A stretch of 64,000 bases of DNA. It comes from Magnolia sinica. Taxonomy: Eukaryota > Streptophyta > Magnoliopsida > Magnoliales > Magnoliaceae. This document shows positions 33,345-46,700 of the stretch, piece by piece (within the stretch, counting starts at the first letter, position 1; each line of letters starts with the position of its first letter). A model generated the notes under the pieces. The model was not told the origin of the DNA. It did not search any database and saw nothing but the letters and a program-made list of their open reading frames with translations. A program made the position numbers and the translations under genes. Location of the stretch: the NCBI RefSeq assembly GCF_029962835.1, contig NC_080588.1, positions 19,610,001 through 19,674,000 on the forward strand, written 5' to 3'.

Positions 33345-36300
33345 TGTAACACCTCAAAAAATTGGGAGTCAAGTAGAAGCTCAACACCCGAGTTCCAACA
33401 CATCACTTATGCAACAAAGAAAATGAAGATTTAATGTTGTCCGTGTTAGTGCATTTAAACATGAGCGAGATTAAGCTAAATCAGCATATCATACTCCGGA
33501 GACGATTAAGTTTAAGCAAGTGAAAGACTGTGATAGATATATAAAACATATGAACTGTTGTAGGTCTCCAGAGTGTGATCATGTTACCAGGTTAAATGTA
33601 GACATGTACAATTCTCAAAATATCCAAAATGAATATACATGTGTGTCCCCAAAATACAAAATGGTTAAGTGTAATGACATTTAGTTAGAATCCCTGGAAC
33701 CCTGTCGATCAGAACATGGTCTACATAGACCTGCCTGACAGCTGCATATAGGAGAACATATCATATAGAAGTCAGGCTCGGTCACAAAAGACTCGTCATC
33801 ATCTGTAACTACAAAAGGGTCTGGTTGGTGTTTTAAGACACCATCCCAGAGTGGGAGTGAGTGAACAACTCAGTGGAACTATAAGGCAAAGGTTAACATA
33901 TTATCAACTCAATCAAGCAGTAATGATAAAACTGTATAACAATCATATCCTAAGTACTCTTGTTAATGCAGGAATGGTATACGATAATGATGTATGCCCT
34001 CACCTACACTCCCTCAGTGACATCATCTCACGATCGCGGCATACACCACTCCGGACATGTGCACTTCTTCGCCAAAGCAAATACAATACATGTATGATCG
34101 TGTTAGCCCAATTCTTAATTAGGTTTATTCAAATAGCATATTCGGGAAACTAAGGTACCTCCCCTTTTTTATCACTTACCCAAACAATGATCCATCTAGG
34201 GTCATCGATCCTAGTTAGTCACATACGAAAGATAGTTCCGGGTCGCTATGGAGAGGCTCGTCACCTCAGTGCAGGCCTGGTTTATACTCTAGTTTACTAC
34301 GAAAAGACTCGTCACCTCGGCGTAGACCTAGAATAAGCTCGAGGTCACTACAAGAGGCTCGTCACCTGATCGTAGGCCGACAACATGAATATAGTGTCCC
34401 ATACCATCATATTTGACTCACAAGTCTGGGTTGCTCACTGGACACTACGGGCTCGACCACGGTGTCCCATACCACCATGCCCAGCTCATGAGTCTTAGCG
34501 GATCGTGGTACTAAAGTTAAACGGATTTTTAATAGTAAGTGATACCTTAGATTCAAGCAGTTGCGTCCATACATGGTGAACACACATTAAGCCAATCACG
34601 ATACTTAATAAGCTCGATTGGTACAAGCGCACGCTAATCTAATCGACATGAAGTGCATACGCACTCCGTGTGGCCTAACCACTGTCAATAATCATCGTAC
34701 AACTCAGATTCATCGAACGTGTCCATATGGTGAAGCTAAGTCAGCCACTCGGTCGTAACCTATTACCGATTGCCTGGACTGCGTATCAGTCCCAATCACA
34801 CTCAAACACAAAAAACATTCATATATGGTACTCAACACAACACTTCATGACCAATTCAAATATAAATCACATTTGAACATTTTAACAAACACATAGTGCA
34901 CATGTCATCATACATAAGCATTTCATACATGAATCACTAAGCCTATTGTAAATTACATAGAGAAATCTATTCGAATAGCTAAGGTGATTAAGAATCTTAT
35001 CTCAACACCTTTAATAAATACATTTCATCAAACAATTACTCATTCAGACAATTTACCAAACACTTAGGCTGCACATTTCAACATACATGTAGTATATTAG
35101 TTATAACATATATTATGGCAAATCCTTTCACAAAGGAGTTACCACATATACAACGATCATGTATTCTCAATTAATAAGCATGGCAAGCACAAATCATAAT
35201 TCCATATTCATTCAGACATTTTGACAAACACATAGAATGCATTAAAACAACATAATATACATATATATATGTAATATATGGATGACATCGCATCTAAGCA
35301 CATGTGATAGCAATCAAGTCAGTCATAAATCATTAACTGACATTGAAAGCTTTGAAAACCATAACCTAAACGTTTATAGTCTGCACCTTTCACCGGTATA
35401 CTCGTATCGAACTCAGTTTGAATACCACATCTTTGTCTATGACACAACGGTTGCCTAATTCATGAAATAGGTTAGTTATTTCACTAATTCCTATACTTTG
35501 AATCCCTAAAACATATTAGGGTTATGATTTCTTACCCAAATCAGAATCGGAATCACCGGTATAGCGACATGGAAGCGGTGATTCAACACGTGGAGTGGTG
35601 AGATTGAATCCCAGCAACAGACCACTACTCTCTCTCACTTCTCCTCACTCTCTTCTTCTCTTTTCTCTCTTCTATCTCTTAGGGTTTTGCAATTTCGTAT
35701 GGAATGAGAGAGGGGTGAGATTAAGGCTTTAAATAGGCCCAGATATGACCTCAATGGGCCCAGGGCCATGGTATACTTAGGTTATAACTAAAGGGCACCT
35801 GTTTCAGTCCAACGGAGTTCATCTGGAGGCCCATTTCCTGCATACGGTCTGGAGAAAGTCCCCTGACAATGGATCTATGTCAGGTTACATTTTCGGTCCG
35901 ATCGGATCAGTGGATTGACCGCGGTGACCTGTTTCAGTTTAACGATCGTCATCACTCGATCAGGGCCACAAGTACATTGACCTGTGTAAGGAAATTTTCC
36001 TGATCCGAGGGTGCAATTGGGTCAGATTCTGATGGTCTGAAACCTTATGTTTAGCCTGCAAGTGAACGGCCCAGATTACTTAAGTTTGAATCTATTTTCT
36101 AAAGATATTCACGTTTCTCATAAACTTCACTCTAGGCTCAAGTTGCGTGTTTCAGGATACTATTTGGACTTGATTTCTGAGATGGTTGTCAAGTTCAGTA
36201 AGGCTGTCATAAGCATATAGTTTCGCGTTACTCGGACTTTCGATGCACGATCCAGGTCCGATACAGAGTTTTGCAATGCTCCCGAGAGCAACTGGGTTTT

Positions 36301-36514
36301 GAGATTGATCCTAGGTTTATAGGTAATGTAGCATTAGCAATTCTACTAATTTTGGGTCTTGCAGTTCGTATAGAAAGCAGTTCAAACTAATCTTCCTATT
36401 AATTCAGTTTTGTACTTAATTAATTTTTGTCTAATTCCTAAAAAATTTGGTCCTTAGTGATTTCTGCCTGAGGTGGTACTCGGGTCTTTGTACGAATTTT
36501 TCCAAGATGTTACA
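33345..36514 (-). repeat. 3' LTR of element H (left on the + strand, 3170 bp)
   Basis: It starts TGTAACACCTC, ends AAGATGTTACA, and is collinear with 43785-46985. It includes several 'aggctcgtcacct..gtaggcc' repeats (34250-34380, 34440) and a purine-poor CT tract (35625-35680) upstream of 'ctttaaataggccc'. A 30-40 bp stretch present at about 44885-44925 in the other LTR is missing here near 34448. Confidence 0.95.
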
Positions 36515-36532
36515 ATCTACCCTCCTTAAAGA
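36515..36532 (-). other. Polypurine tract of element H
   Basis: Minus strand CTTTAAGGAGGGTAGAT next to the LTR terminus TGTAACATC, the usual plus-strand primer position. Confidence 0.85.
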
Positions 36533-36725
36533 AAAATTTTATCATTGAAATTAGTACCTTTTCGTACTCCTCAAGAATCTGAGGGTAGTTCTTGCGAACC
36601 TCAGCTTTTGTTTCCCAAGTAGCCTCTTCCTCAGTATGATGTGTCCATAGTACCTTCACAAGTGAGATAACTTTACTGCGCAGCACCTATTCCTTCCTAT
36701 CTAGGATACGTGTTAGTCACAGTAC
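36533..36725 (-). pseudogene. Chromodomain of element H
   Basis: On the minus strand: 'ILDRKE', a stop, 'VLRSKVISLVKVLWTHHTEE' and 'EATWETKAEVRKNYPQILEEYE'. This is the compact three-strand-plus-helix chromodomain of plant chromoviruses, with the aromatic Trp of 'KVLW' and the 'EATWE' turn. It would direct integration to heterochromatin. One stop (TAG or similar) replaces the usual Gln after KE. It lies at the end of pol, just before the polypurine tract. Confidence 0.85.
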
Positions 36726-37028
36726 ATAAGTAGCGTCCTCACTCAACTGCACCTGCTCCCATTTGATAATGTGGGAAGGATCAGGAATGTATTTCTTCAG
36801 CATCGAAATATGAAATACGTTGTGCATGCCTACGAGTGGTGTGGGCAAAGCAAGGCGGTAGGCTACTACACCGACTCGGTCTAGTATCTGAAATGGGCCA
36901 ATGAGTCTCGGCGTGAGCTTTCCCTTCTTGCTAAACCGAGGGACTCCCTTCATAGGAGAAACTTTCAGGAACACATGGTCCCCAACCTTGAACTCTAGCG
37001 GTCGCGGCTTCGTATTGGCGTAGCTCTT
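36717..37028 (-). pseudogene. Integrase C-terminal GPY/F module of H
   Basis: Minus-strand frame: 'VFLKVSPMKGVPRFSKKGKLTPRLIGPF' includes the GPF signature of the integrase C-terminal module. It continues 'LPTPLVGMHNVFHISMLKKY'. It binds DNA and connects the catalytic core to the chromodomain. Confidence 0.88.
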
Positions 37029-37900
37029 CTATCTACTCTGTGCTACAAGAAGTCGACACCTGATAATGTCGATCTTCTCTGAGGTCGCCTGAACTAACTC
37101 TGGGCTAATCAAACTCTTCTCACCAACCTCTGCCCAGGAATGCGGTACTCGATAAGGACGCCCATATAGTGCCTCATAGGGGGCCATGCCAATACACGCC
37201 TGGAAGCTGTTGTTATAGGCGGACTCGACATAAGGAAGACAGTCATCCCAACTGTCCTTGAAATCAAGCATGCAAGCTCGCAACATATCTTCTAACACAT
37301 GATTCACCCGTTCTATCCGCTGTCAGTCTGTGGGTAGAACGTGGTGCTGAATTTCAGCTTTACACCCATTGCTTCCTAGATACGAGTCCAGAAGATATAT
37401 CTGAATCACGTGTCTCTATCCAGCACGATCTCCATAGGAACTCCATGCAAATGTATTATCTCCTTGATGTACAACCTGGCCAAATCATCTGCAGAGTTCA
37501 AAACTCTAATAGGGAGAAAATGAACCGATTTCGTCAACCGGTCCACGATCACCCAAATGGAGTCATGTCCCTTCCTCATCTTCGGTAACCCTGAAACGAA
37601 GTCCATAGAGATGAAATCTCATTTCCATTCAGTTATGGGCATGGGCTGAAGCAGTCCAAGAGGTCGGCAATGCTCTGCCTTGACCTGCTAGCACGTGAGA
37701 CAATGGGACACATAATCTGCTATGTGGGCCTTCATGTTATCCCACCAGCACAAGCGCTTCATATCTTAATACATCTTTGTACTACCAGGATACATTACCA
37801 TCTTTAAATTGTGAGCGGCCTCTAGAACTTCCCTTCTCAAGTTATGAAGGTTTGGGACGCATAGGCAGCCACGATAACGTAAACCCCCATCCGTACCAAG
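37029..37900 (-). pseudogene. Integrase core of element H
   Basis: On the minus strand: a zinc-binding segment with 'HCLTC' (about 37690-37700), then 'ISMDFVSGLPKMRKGHDSIWVIVDRLTKS' with the first catalytic Asp. Next 'YIKEIIHLHGVPMEIVLDRDT' carries the second Asp and, after a broken stretch, 'LEDMLRACMLDFKDSWDDCLPYVESAYNNS' follows with the third acidic site just upstream. A stop after RDT and a shift near 37310 break the frame. It would join the cDNA ends to the target DNA. Confidence 0.88.
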
Positions 37901-38009
37901 TCTCCATTCAGAATCTGCATTGTCATTAGCTCCCTTCCTCAACTCCACTAACCATTCGTCCTCGCCCTGAGCCACAATGATTCGGTCATCGATGTGTGGC
38001 TGCACACGA

Positions 38010-38483
38010 ATATGGGCGACGCTCTCGAACGGCTCCTCTACCGTAAGCTTTTGCTCAAAGTCTCACAAAAACTCGACCATATTCCATTCATCGATCATTA
38101 GCAGAGCCGCAAATGTTATAGTCTTCTTGCTGCTCAATGGTGTCTGCCACAAGGTTGGACTTGCTGGGATGGTAGGAGACCTCGAACTTGAAGTCCTTTA
38201 AGGTTTCCATCCATCGCCACTGCATCATATTCAAGTCTCTCTGTGTGAATATGTATCTAAGGCTCTTGTGGTCACAAAAGAGCTCGAACTCCTCTCCATA
38301 GAAGTAATGTCTCCAGAGCTTCAATGGAAAGATGACGACCGCTAACTCCAGGTCGTGCGTAGGGTAGTTCTCCTCGTGTTTCCTCAATTGTCGCGATGTA
38401 TAGGCAATAACCCTGTCCTTCTGCATCAGAACACAACCCAAACCCACACGAGAGGCATCGGTGTATATTGTATACTTGACCCC
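38010..38483 (-). pseudogene. RNase H of element H
   Basis: Minus strand: '[38 protein letters not shown]' (active-site Glu in DLELA), '[18 protein letters not shown]' (Asp in CDHKSL), '[29 protein letters not shown]' (Asp in VADTI). This is the standard Ty3/gypsy RNase H. It continues directly from RT on the same strand. Confidence 0.92.
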
Positions 38484-39330
38484 TTACTCTGGCAATACTA
38501 GCACAGGGGCAGACGTCAACTTATCCTTCAGTTCTTGAAAAGCTACTTCTGCCTTCTCATTCGATGCAAACTTAAGGTCTTTCCGAGTCAGCTGAGACAA
38601 CAGTCTGGCTATCTTAGAAAAGTCCCTAATGAATTGACGGTAGCACCCTGCCAGGCCAAGAAAACTCCTCACTTCTGTAACCGAACCGGGCTGCTCCCAG
38701 TCCTGAACTGCGGCTACCTTTACAAGGTCCACAGCTATGCCTTCCTTGGACACCACATTCTCAGGAACTTCACTTCTTCCTTCCAGAAGTTACACTTCTT
38801 GTACTATGCAAACAACTAGTTCTTTCTGAGCGTATCGAAGACTGCTCATAGGTGCTCCTCGTGATCTTCTCGATTCTTGGAGTATATCAGGATGTCATCT
38901 ATAAACACAATGACGAATCGGAACAGATATGGCCAAAACACCCGATTCATCAGGTCCATGAATACGGCCAGTGCGTTTGTGAGTCCAAATGACATCACAA
39001 GGAACTTGTAATGCCCAAAACTGGTCTTAAAAGCTGTCTTCTGCACGTCCTCATCCATGATGGGCAACTGGTGATACCCTGACTGTAAGTCAATCTTCGT
39101 GAAATACTGCGCCCCCTTCAACTGATCAAATAGATCATCTATCCTGGGTAAAGGGTACTTATTCTTCACCGTCACTTAGTTTAATCTGTGGTAATTGATA
39201 CACAATCACAGTGATCCATCTTTCTTCTTCACAAACAACACGGGTGCTCCCCAAAGAGATATACTCGGTCGTATGAAGCCATCATCCAACAGATCATTGA
39301 TCTATTTCCTCAATTCCTCCATCTCACATG
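38484..39330 (-). pseudogene. Reverse transcriptase of element H (Ty3/gypsy type)
   Basis: Minus strand: '[26 protein letters not shown]' (first catalytic Asp in KIDL), 'SGYHQLPI', '[23 protein letters not shown]', '[15 protein letters not shown]' (the YVDD-equivalent FIDD box). The connection follows: 'VKVAAVQDWEQPGSVTEVRSFLGLAGCYRQFI'. The chromovirus P-blocks are all present. One stop follows TV near 39176 and the region 38757-38845 is shifted. Confidence 0.92.
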
Positions 39331-39559
39331 AAGGCATGCGATAAGTCAGTAATGAAATGGGTGTCACACCAAGTACTAGATCAATGGTAAAATCGATCTC
39401 GCGCTGAGAAAGTAATCCAGGTATCTTTCCAAACACATCCTCCAAATCTTAAACGATTAGCGTGTTTTCAAGTGTCGGACCACTATGATCCTTCAATAGG
39501 GCAGCATAACAAAGAACCCTGAAGGAGCAACTGACCTTAATGGGGAAAGTGAAGGTTAT

Positions 39560-39930
39560 TTTTTCAGGCCCATGCGCGGTCACCAGTCAGGTCTCGCAGT
39601 GATCTCTGCCCTCATTTCAGTAAGCGAATCCATACCAAAGATGACGTCGAAATGGTAAATCGTGGTGACAATCAGGTCAATGCATATCTTCTCGCTCCCT
39701 AAATCTATCAAGCAACCCTCACACAACTTAGTGACATCTGTAAAAGTTCCTGGTGCTGCGATAACTCTCACCCCAACCATCGGTGTCATATTCAGCCCTA
39801 AGCGCTTGACTGTAGAACATGATACCACCAAAATAGTGGACCTAATGTCCACCAACAGAAATATGGGGGTACCTTGGATGTGGGCAGTGACCTTGAAAGC
39901 TAAAGGCACCATAGCTGCTGAATCAGACAC
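39560..39930 (-). pseudogene. Aspartic protease of element H
   Basis: Minus strand 39930-39580: 'AHIQGTPIFLLVDIRSTILVVS'. Relatives have D-T/S-G at this place, here D-I-R-S, so the active-site glycine is lost. The second half reads 'VIFGMDSLTEMRAEI', matching the typical 'ILGMDWL' end. It would process the gag-pol precursor and is inactive as it stands. Confidence 0.82.
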
Positions 39931-39959
39931 TTCAGCTGCAAGAGCATGGACTCGTGCCT

Positions 39960-41217
39960 GCTGAGAACGGTTGGGCTAAGATACCATAGATCGCTCAGGT
40001 GGCCTAAATTGAGGTGCAGGTGGCTGAAAAAATGGGTGTGCTGGTGCTGACCGTAGAGGTGGAGCTGCAATAGCTCGAGAAATCTGGCGGTTGATCCTCT
40101 AAGGCGGCGAGAAACCATTGTCCCTCATCTTGTTGAAACAATACATATCAACGTGGCTAGACCTCTTGCAGTAGGTGCACCACAAGTCTACTGGCCTCAG
40201 CTGAGTCAGTGGAGCCACAAGCCTAGGAGGCGAGTCTGCACGGGGTTTCTTACTGAGGAACGGTCTGTTCGGCAAGTCTAGTCGAGGCCTAGGAACCATA
40301 GGCACATGTATACGGGACAGCCTGTCCCCATCCTGCTCTGCCCGTAGAGACATGCTTACCAGCTCAGCATAGTGAGGTATGCTAGTGCAACACATCTTCA
40401 AGCGTATCTTGGGTCGCAGACCCTCAGAAAATAGCCATATTCACATCAACTGGTCGACTAATATTAGGGGAGCATATCTAGCCAGCTCCATAAACCTGTT
40501 CTCGTACTCTGCCACTGTCATCCCTCCCTGATGGAGGTGAAGAAATTCACTCTCTTTCTCATTGCGGTAGGTGAGAGGAAAATACTTCTCATTAAAGCGC
40601 GCCTCAAAAGTCGCCCATGTCCATACGTAGCCAACAACAATAGTCTGAAGAACGCTGTCCCACTAGAGACTGGCCTCCTTCTAGAACATATAGGTGACCA
40701 GTTCCACCTACTCTTACCTCAGTGTAGTGCAGCGGCTTCAGCATCTTAGAGATACGGTCGAGCCAATACTCAACCTCCTCGGGTCTGTGAGTACCTGTAA
40801 AAGTAGGAGGTCAAAAGCACTGAAATCACTCGCATAAGCCGCTGGCACTCATATTTCCAGCAAGCTGCATTGGTGGTGCAAGCGGGACCGTGTGTATATT
40901 CTTATCAATGGCCCCTGTAATGGTGGCCAAAAACTGCTACTGCTGCTGCATCAAGAGTATCATCTGCACCAACCTATCAGGAGGAGGAGCCGACTGAGGC
41001 ACTTGTGGTGTCGAGGTAGACGCGTGGTTCTACTTTGGAACCGGTGGTGCAACAGGTGTAAGCCCATTAGTGGGGTAGTGGCCGGCTGAGAATCCAGCAT
41101 AGTCTCATGAATTGGGCCCAAACTGGGGTCCGTATGGCTATCGCTTAGGGGAGGTGCCCCGTCAATCGAGTCGCCAAGTGTTAGACATACTGTACTCCAT
41201 GTGGCCTTAGGTGGCAT
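39960..41217 (-). pseudogene. gag of element H
   Basis: It starts at about 41217 (MPPKATWST). It continues with 'PPTFTGTHRPEEVEYWLDRISKMLKPLHYTE' near 40760-40830 in broken frames and the capsid end 'AELVSMSLRAEQD' (40350). A CCHC zinc knuckle CTYCKRSSHVDMYC lies at 40138-40179. A Pro-rich linker toward the protease follows. Several shifts occur between 40410 and 40800. The protein would form the virus-like particle; this copy cannot. Confidence 0.85.
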
Positions 41218-41639
41218 CCCCTATATACAACATAGGGTGTAACCTGTGTCAGATTCAACATAAGAACATACAGTCACCCACACATCATTCACATTACAAG
41301 AAGAAGAAACTTCATGCATTTCATTTACCAAAATTGTCACAATACATAGGATGTAGATTCACATGAGTCATGACAGAAGATGCATGTGAGCTAATTTTAA
41401 ACAGGCTTTAACCACTAAACACACTAACGACCAAACAAACCTACTAACGCTAGCATAAAAGGGAGACTAACAACAAAGTAAGCTAAAAGACAACTACACA
41501 TGTGACTAGTCATCAGAATCTGCCGATGGTGGAGGAGCACCCTTGTCGTGCATGCAGCACTGGATAGCCTTCAAAGTCGAGACACCTTTTCAAATTTTTG
41601 TTTCACGAAGGCCCGAGTCTCACTGACCTCCTATCGTAG

Positions 41640-42788
41640 GGTGACCTGGCCCTCCTCAAGCTGCGCCAAGCGGGCTTCGATAACAGCCCGATAACTGTCA
41701 TGCTCCTGTGTAGCAGGAGGAGAGCCCCCATAAGAGTCTTGGGCCTTCACTTCTTCCTCTTCTTGCTCCCCTCCTTCATCACTGCCCTCCTGCCTTCCTC
41801 ACCACTTTCTTCTTCTTTGTCACCACTCTCTTCCTCACCTTCACCTTCCTCGACATCTTACTTTCTCCTTCTGTATCATCGCTCTACTCCTCAAGGTGAG
41901 CTTAGCGTCGCCTTTGACCAATGCCCATGTTGTCGAGTGTGTTTTCGCTGATAATGTGGATCGGGGAGACGTTATCCATCTGGAGTAGGAAGCAGTAATG
42001 GCGAGCAATTTTACAAATTAATCGACCAAAAGGTAGCGAGGAGCTTTCTCTCTCAGACCGCGCAATGTGGATTATCTGGGATAGGACAAGTGTAGGCAGG
42101 CACACTTTCTCCCCTTGCCCAATTCTAAACAAGAAATCCACCATGAATCTTGTGCATTCGGTGCGATTACTCCACCTAAGATACACATTATACATGCATA
42201 TGTGGTGGAGCAGCGGAAGTCGGTAGTCATCTTGGATGAAACGAGACTATTTCCCCACCTCCAACGCTCGAGTTGGCCGCATAGGAAACATGTGCGGAGT
42301 CTCTTCTCTCGCTCACTAGTGAGGTTCTTCTCACTAGCGTGCACCACACCTCTTTCAACTCCCATAATGCGGGCAATCTCGTCCACACCAACTATGATCT
42401 CCTGCCTTCTTAGAGGGATAGTAAACTGGAGAGGCTTTAATAATGGGTTCTGAATGAGGGCGTAGAAGGTGCGCACGGTGTGTTCACTCACATGAGTGTT
42501 CCCTTCAAATATGAGACCCCACCCATTATCCAGGAGAAAATCGATGGCTGGATACATCCCAAACATCTTCTCATTGACATGTGCCTCAAATACGACCTTG
42601 CGGTTGCAGAACTTACCAAGGTTGATGTTTGGCAATAGCGATCTTGACAACAGCATTTGATGATCGAGGTCTCGCTTGGACCTCTGTTCACGCTCGGCAT
42701 TCGTACTGGCTTCAGCATCCGCCCTCCTCGTAGTACGGTGTGGCCAGCTCGGCCCGGCCTCATCCAAGGCCGCTCTTTTCTTTCCCAT
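41640..42788 (-). pseudogene. Accessory ORF of element H, upstream of gag (putative plant transposon protein type)
   Basis: The minus-strand frame starts at Met 42788 (MGKKRAALDEAGPS), a short basic leader. A globular region follows: 'NLGKFCNRKVVFEAHVNEKMFGMYPAIDFL', 'EHTVRTFYALIQNPLL', 'LRRQEIIVGVDEIARIMGVERGVV'. Near 42115-42195 the frame shifts to 'TRFMVDFLFRIGQGEKVCLPTLVLSQII', then 'SLPFGRLICKI'. After that comes an acidic Glu-rich stretch (VEEGEGEEESGDKEEE, about 41800-41870), and a coiled-coil-like 'ARLAQLEEGQVTL' near 41640-41700. Length and domain order parallel the ORF at 9741-10773 in copia element C. Function unknown. Its place between LTR and gag is unusual for a chromovirus. Confidence 0.68.
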
Positions 42789-42819
42789 GAGAGAAAGAAG
42801 CGTAAAGATCGAGGAGATG

Positions 42820-43767
42820 GCGGCAACAAACTCGAAAAGAGCCATCGGGAATGGGAATGCTTGAAGGATGAGATGGGTTGATGAGTTTCTAGAGGGTTTG
42901 AGGCACAAAAGGAAGGCCTTTGTGCTCAATAGATGGAGATAAGGAAGAAAAGGAGATGAAAAAGATAGTGTTAAGGCAATGGAGATATGTAAATATAAAG
43001 GGTAGAAGATTTTGAGAGTTATGAAATACAGAGAGGGCTTTTGTATTCACAGGGGTGGAAATGGTGAAGATGGAGAGATGAAATTGAGGAATAGTGGGGT
43101 AATGATGAATGAGGAAGGAGATTTTTAAGGTTTGAAATGTATGGGTGCAAGGATTTGAGAGGAAGAGAAGGTTTGAGGGATTTGGGAGGGAAAATGAAGT
43201 GGAGGAGGTTTGCAATGGGTGAAAACAAGCCTAAAAAGGGTTGAAAGGGCTGGTGGGGTGGCCCCACACGTGTGACAGGGCTCACCTGAGCGGGCGGTGG
43301 GCGGCGCGCCGTCGCCAGGGCAATGTCGCCGCCCAAACTCTAGTCCAATCGTGATGGCTCTGCCTGGGGGTGGTGTCCACCCTTCCCCGGGGTGCCGAAA
43401 ACACGTGAGATCACCCTTGGGTCCCTCTGTAAATTATGGTGTGGCCCCCCCACAATAGTTCGAGGCGCTTTTGGACTTCAACTCGCACGTATTCACGCTT
43501 TTTGGCGTGTTCTGAGCGTGGGATTCACCGAGTCATCACCCAAACCCATCAGTTGATGGTCTAGGAAGGGGTTGAGATCATTTTACATGATCTAATATGC
43601 CTACGGGGTGAAATTCAACGGTCAGTTTTGCTTTAACAGTTATATGACCACCGATGGGCAAAACTTGGAATCCTAGGATTATTTCTACATTTCATCACTC
43701 CCTCCTAAGTCAAAGTACGTCAATGTGCGTCGTGTTACCACAAATCAGGTCCAGTTAAATCTAAATC
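42820..43767 (-). other. Leader of element H between primer site and accessory ORF
   Basis: Purine-rich on the + strand (pyrimidine-rich leader on the coding strand). Open frames of 100 codons on the minus strand (42889-43336) are Ser/Pro/His/Phe-rich, show no domain and are probably chance frames. Nothing else supported. Confidence 0.5.
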
Positions 43768-43782
43768 ATGCTCTGATACCAA
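43768..43782 (-). other. Primer-binding site of element H (tRNA-iMet)
   Basis: Minus strand TTGGTATCAGAGCAT, a match to initiator-tRNA-Met sites (TGGTATCAGAGC), three bases from the LTR end. It fixes the minus orientation of H. Confidence 0.95.
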
Positions 43783-43784
43783 CT

Positions 43785-46700
43785 TGTAATGCCCCAAAAA
43801 ATTGGGGGTAGAGCAGAAGCTCAACACCCGAATTCCAACACATTACTTATGCAACATAGAAAATGATGATTTAATGTTGTCCGTGTTAGTGTATTTAAAT
43901 ATGAACATGATTAAGCTAAATTATCATATCATACTCCAGAGACGATTGAGTTTGAACAAGTGGAAGACTGTGATAGATATATAAAACATATGAACTGTTG
44001 TAGGTCTCCAGAGTGTGAACATGTTACTAGGTTAAATGTATACATGTACAATTCTCAAAATATCCAAAATGAATATATATGTGTGTCCCCAAAATACAAA
44101 ATGGTAAAGTGTAATGGCATCTAGTCAGCATCCCTAGAACCCCGTCGATCAGAACATAGTCTACATAGACCCGCCTGACAACTGCATATAGGAGAACTCC
44201 TCCTCATCATCATAGAAGCCAGGCTTCGTCACAAAAGCCTCATCATCATCTGTAACTACAATAGGGTCCGGTTGGTATTTTAAAATACCGTCCCAGAGTG
44301 GGAGTGAGTGATCAACTCAATGGAGCTATAAGGCAAAGGTTAACATGTTATCAACTCAATCAAGCAGTAATGATAAAGCAGTACAACAATCATATCCTAA
44401 GTACTCTTGTTAATGTAGGAATGGTATGCGATAATGATGTATGCCCTCACCCACAATCCCTCAGCGACATCATCTCATGATCGTGGCATGCACCACTCTG
44501 GACATGTGCACTTCCTCGCCTAAGCACATGCAATGCATGTATGATCGTGTTAGCCTAATTCTTAATTAGGTTTATTCAAATAGCATATTCGAAAAATTAA
44601 GGTACCTCCTATTTTTTATCACTTATCCAAGCAATGATCCATCTAAGGTCGTCAATCCTAGTTAGTCACATATGAAAGATAGTTCCAGGTCACTATGGAG
44701 AGGCTCGTCACCTCAGTGCAAGCCTGGTTTATACTCTAGTTTACTACGGAAAGGCTCGTCACCTCGGCATAGACCTAGAATATGCTTGAGGTCACTACGA
44801 GAGGCTCGTTACCTGATCGTAGGCCGATAACACGAATAAAGTGTCCCATACCACTATATTCGGCTCACGAGTCTAGTTGCTCACTGGACACTACAGGGAG
44901 ACTCGTCACCCTAGCGTAGGCCGATAGCTTAACCACAGTGTCCCATACCACCATGCCTGGCTCATGAGTCTTAACGGATTGGGGTACCAAGGTTAAACAG
45001 GTTTTCATTGGTAAGTGGTACCTTAGATTCAAGCAGTTGCGTCCATACATGGTGAACACACATTAGGCCAATCAGGTTACTTGACAAGCTCGATTGGTAC
45101 AAGCGTATGCTAATCTAATCGACATGGAGTGCATATGCACTCTGTGTAGCCTAACCACTGTCGATAGTCACCGTATGAATCGGATTCATCGAACATGTCC
45201 ATGTGGCGAAGCTAAGTCAGCCACTCGGTCGTAACCTGTTACCGATTTCCTGGACTGCGTATCAGTCCCAATCATACTCGAACACAAAAAGCATTCATAT
45301 ATGGTAGTCAACACAACACTTCACGACCAATTTAAATATAAATCACATTTGAGCATTTTAACAAACACATAGTGCACATGTCATCATACATAAGCATTTC
45401 ATACATGAATCACTAAGCCTAATGTAAATTACATAGAAAAATCTCTTCGAGTAGTTAAGGTTATTGAGAATCTTATCTCAACACCTTTAATAAATACATT
45501 TCATCCAACAATTACTCATTCAGACAATTTACCAAACACTTAGACTACACATTTTAACATACATGTAGTATATTAGTTATAACATATATTATGGTGAATC
45601 CTTTCACAAAGGAGTTGCCACACATACAACGATCATGTATTCTCAATTAATAAGCATAGCGAGCACAAATCATAATTCCATATTCATTCAGACATTTCGA
45701 CAAACACATAGAATGCATTAAAACAACATAATACATATATATATGTAATATACGGATGACATCGCATCTAAGCACATGTGATAGCAATCAAATCAGTCAT
45801 AAATCATTAACTGACATTGAAAACCTTGAAAATCATAACCTAAATGTTTATAGTCTGCACCTTTTGCCGGTATACTCGTATCGAACTCAATTTGAATACG
45901 TCTTTGTCTATGACACAACGACTGCCTAATCAATAAAATATGTTAGCTATTTCACTAATTCCTCTACTTTGAATCCCTAAATAGATTAGGGTTAGGATTT
46001 CTTACCCAAATCGCAAACGGAATCGCCGGTATAGCGACATGGAAGCGGTGATTCAGCACATGGAGTGGTGGGATTGAATCCCAGCAACAGACCACTACTC
46101 TCTCTCACTTCTCCTCACTCTCTTCTTCTCTTTTCTCTCTTCTCTCTCTTAGGGTTTTGCAATTTCGTATAGAATGAGAGAGGGGTGAGATTAGGGCTTT
46201 AAATAGGCCCAGATGTGACCTCAATGGGCCCAGGGCCATGGTATACTTAGGTTATAACCAAAGGACACCTATTTCAGTCCAACGGAGTTTATCTGGAGGC
46301 CCATTTCCTGCATACGATCCAGAGAAAGTCCCCTGATAATGGATCTATATCAGGTTATGTTTTCGGTCTGATCAGATCAGTGGATCAACCGCGGTGGACC
46401 TATTTCAGTTTTACGGTCGTCATCACTCGATCAGGGCCACAAGTACATTGACCTGTGTAGAAAATTTTCCCTGATTCGAGGGTGTAGTTAGGTCGAATTC
46501 TGATGGTCTGAAACCTTATGTTTGGCCTACAAGTGAACGGCCCAAATTACTTAAGTTTGAATCTATTTTCTAAAGATATTCGCGTTTCTCACACACTTTA
46601 CGCTGGGCTCAAGTTGTGTGTTTTGGGATACTATTTGGACTTGATTTCCGAGATGGTTGTCAAGTCCAGTAAGGCGGTCATAAGCATATAGTTTCATGTT

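Noticed and set aside
42889..43336. Two ~105-codon minus-strand ORFs upstream of the H accessory ORF
   Set aside because: Ser/Pro/Phe-rich composition from a pyrimidine-rich leader; no motif and overlapping each other in different frames.
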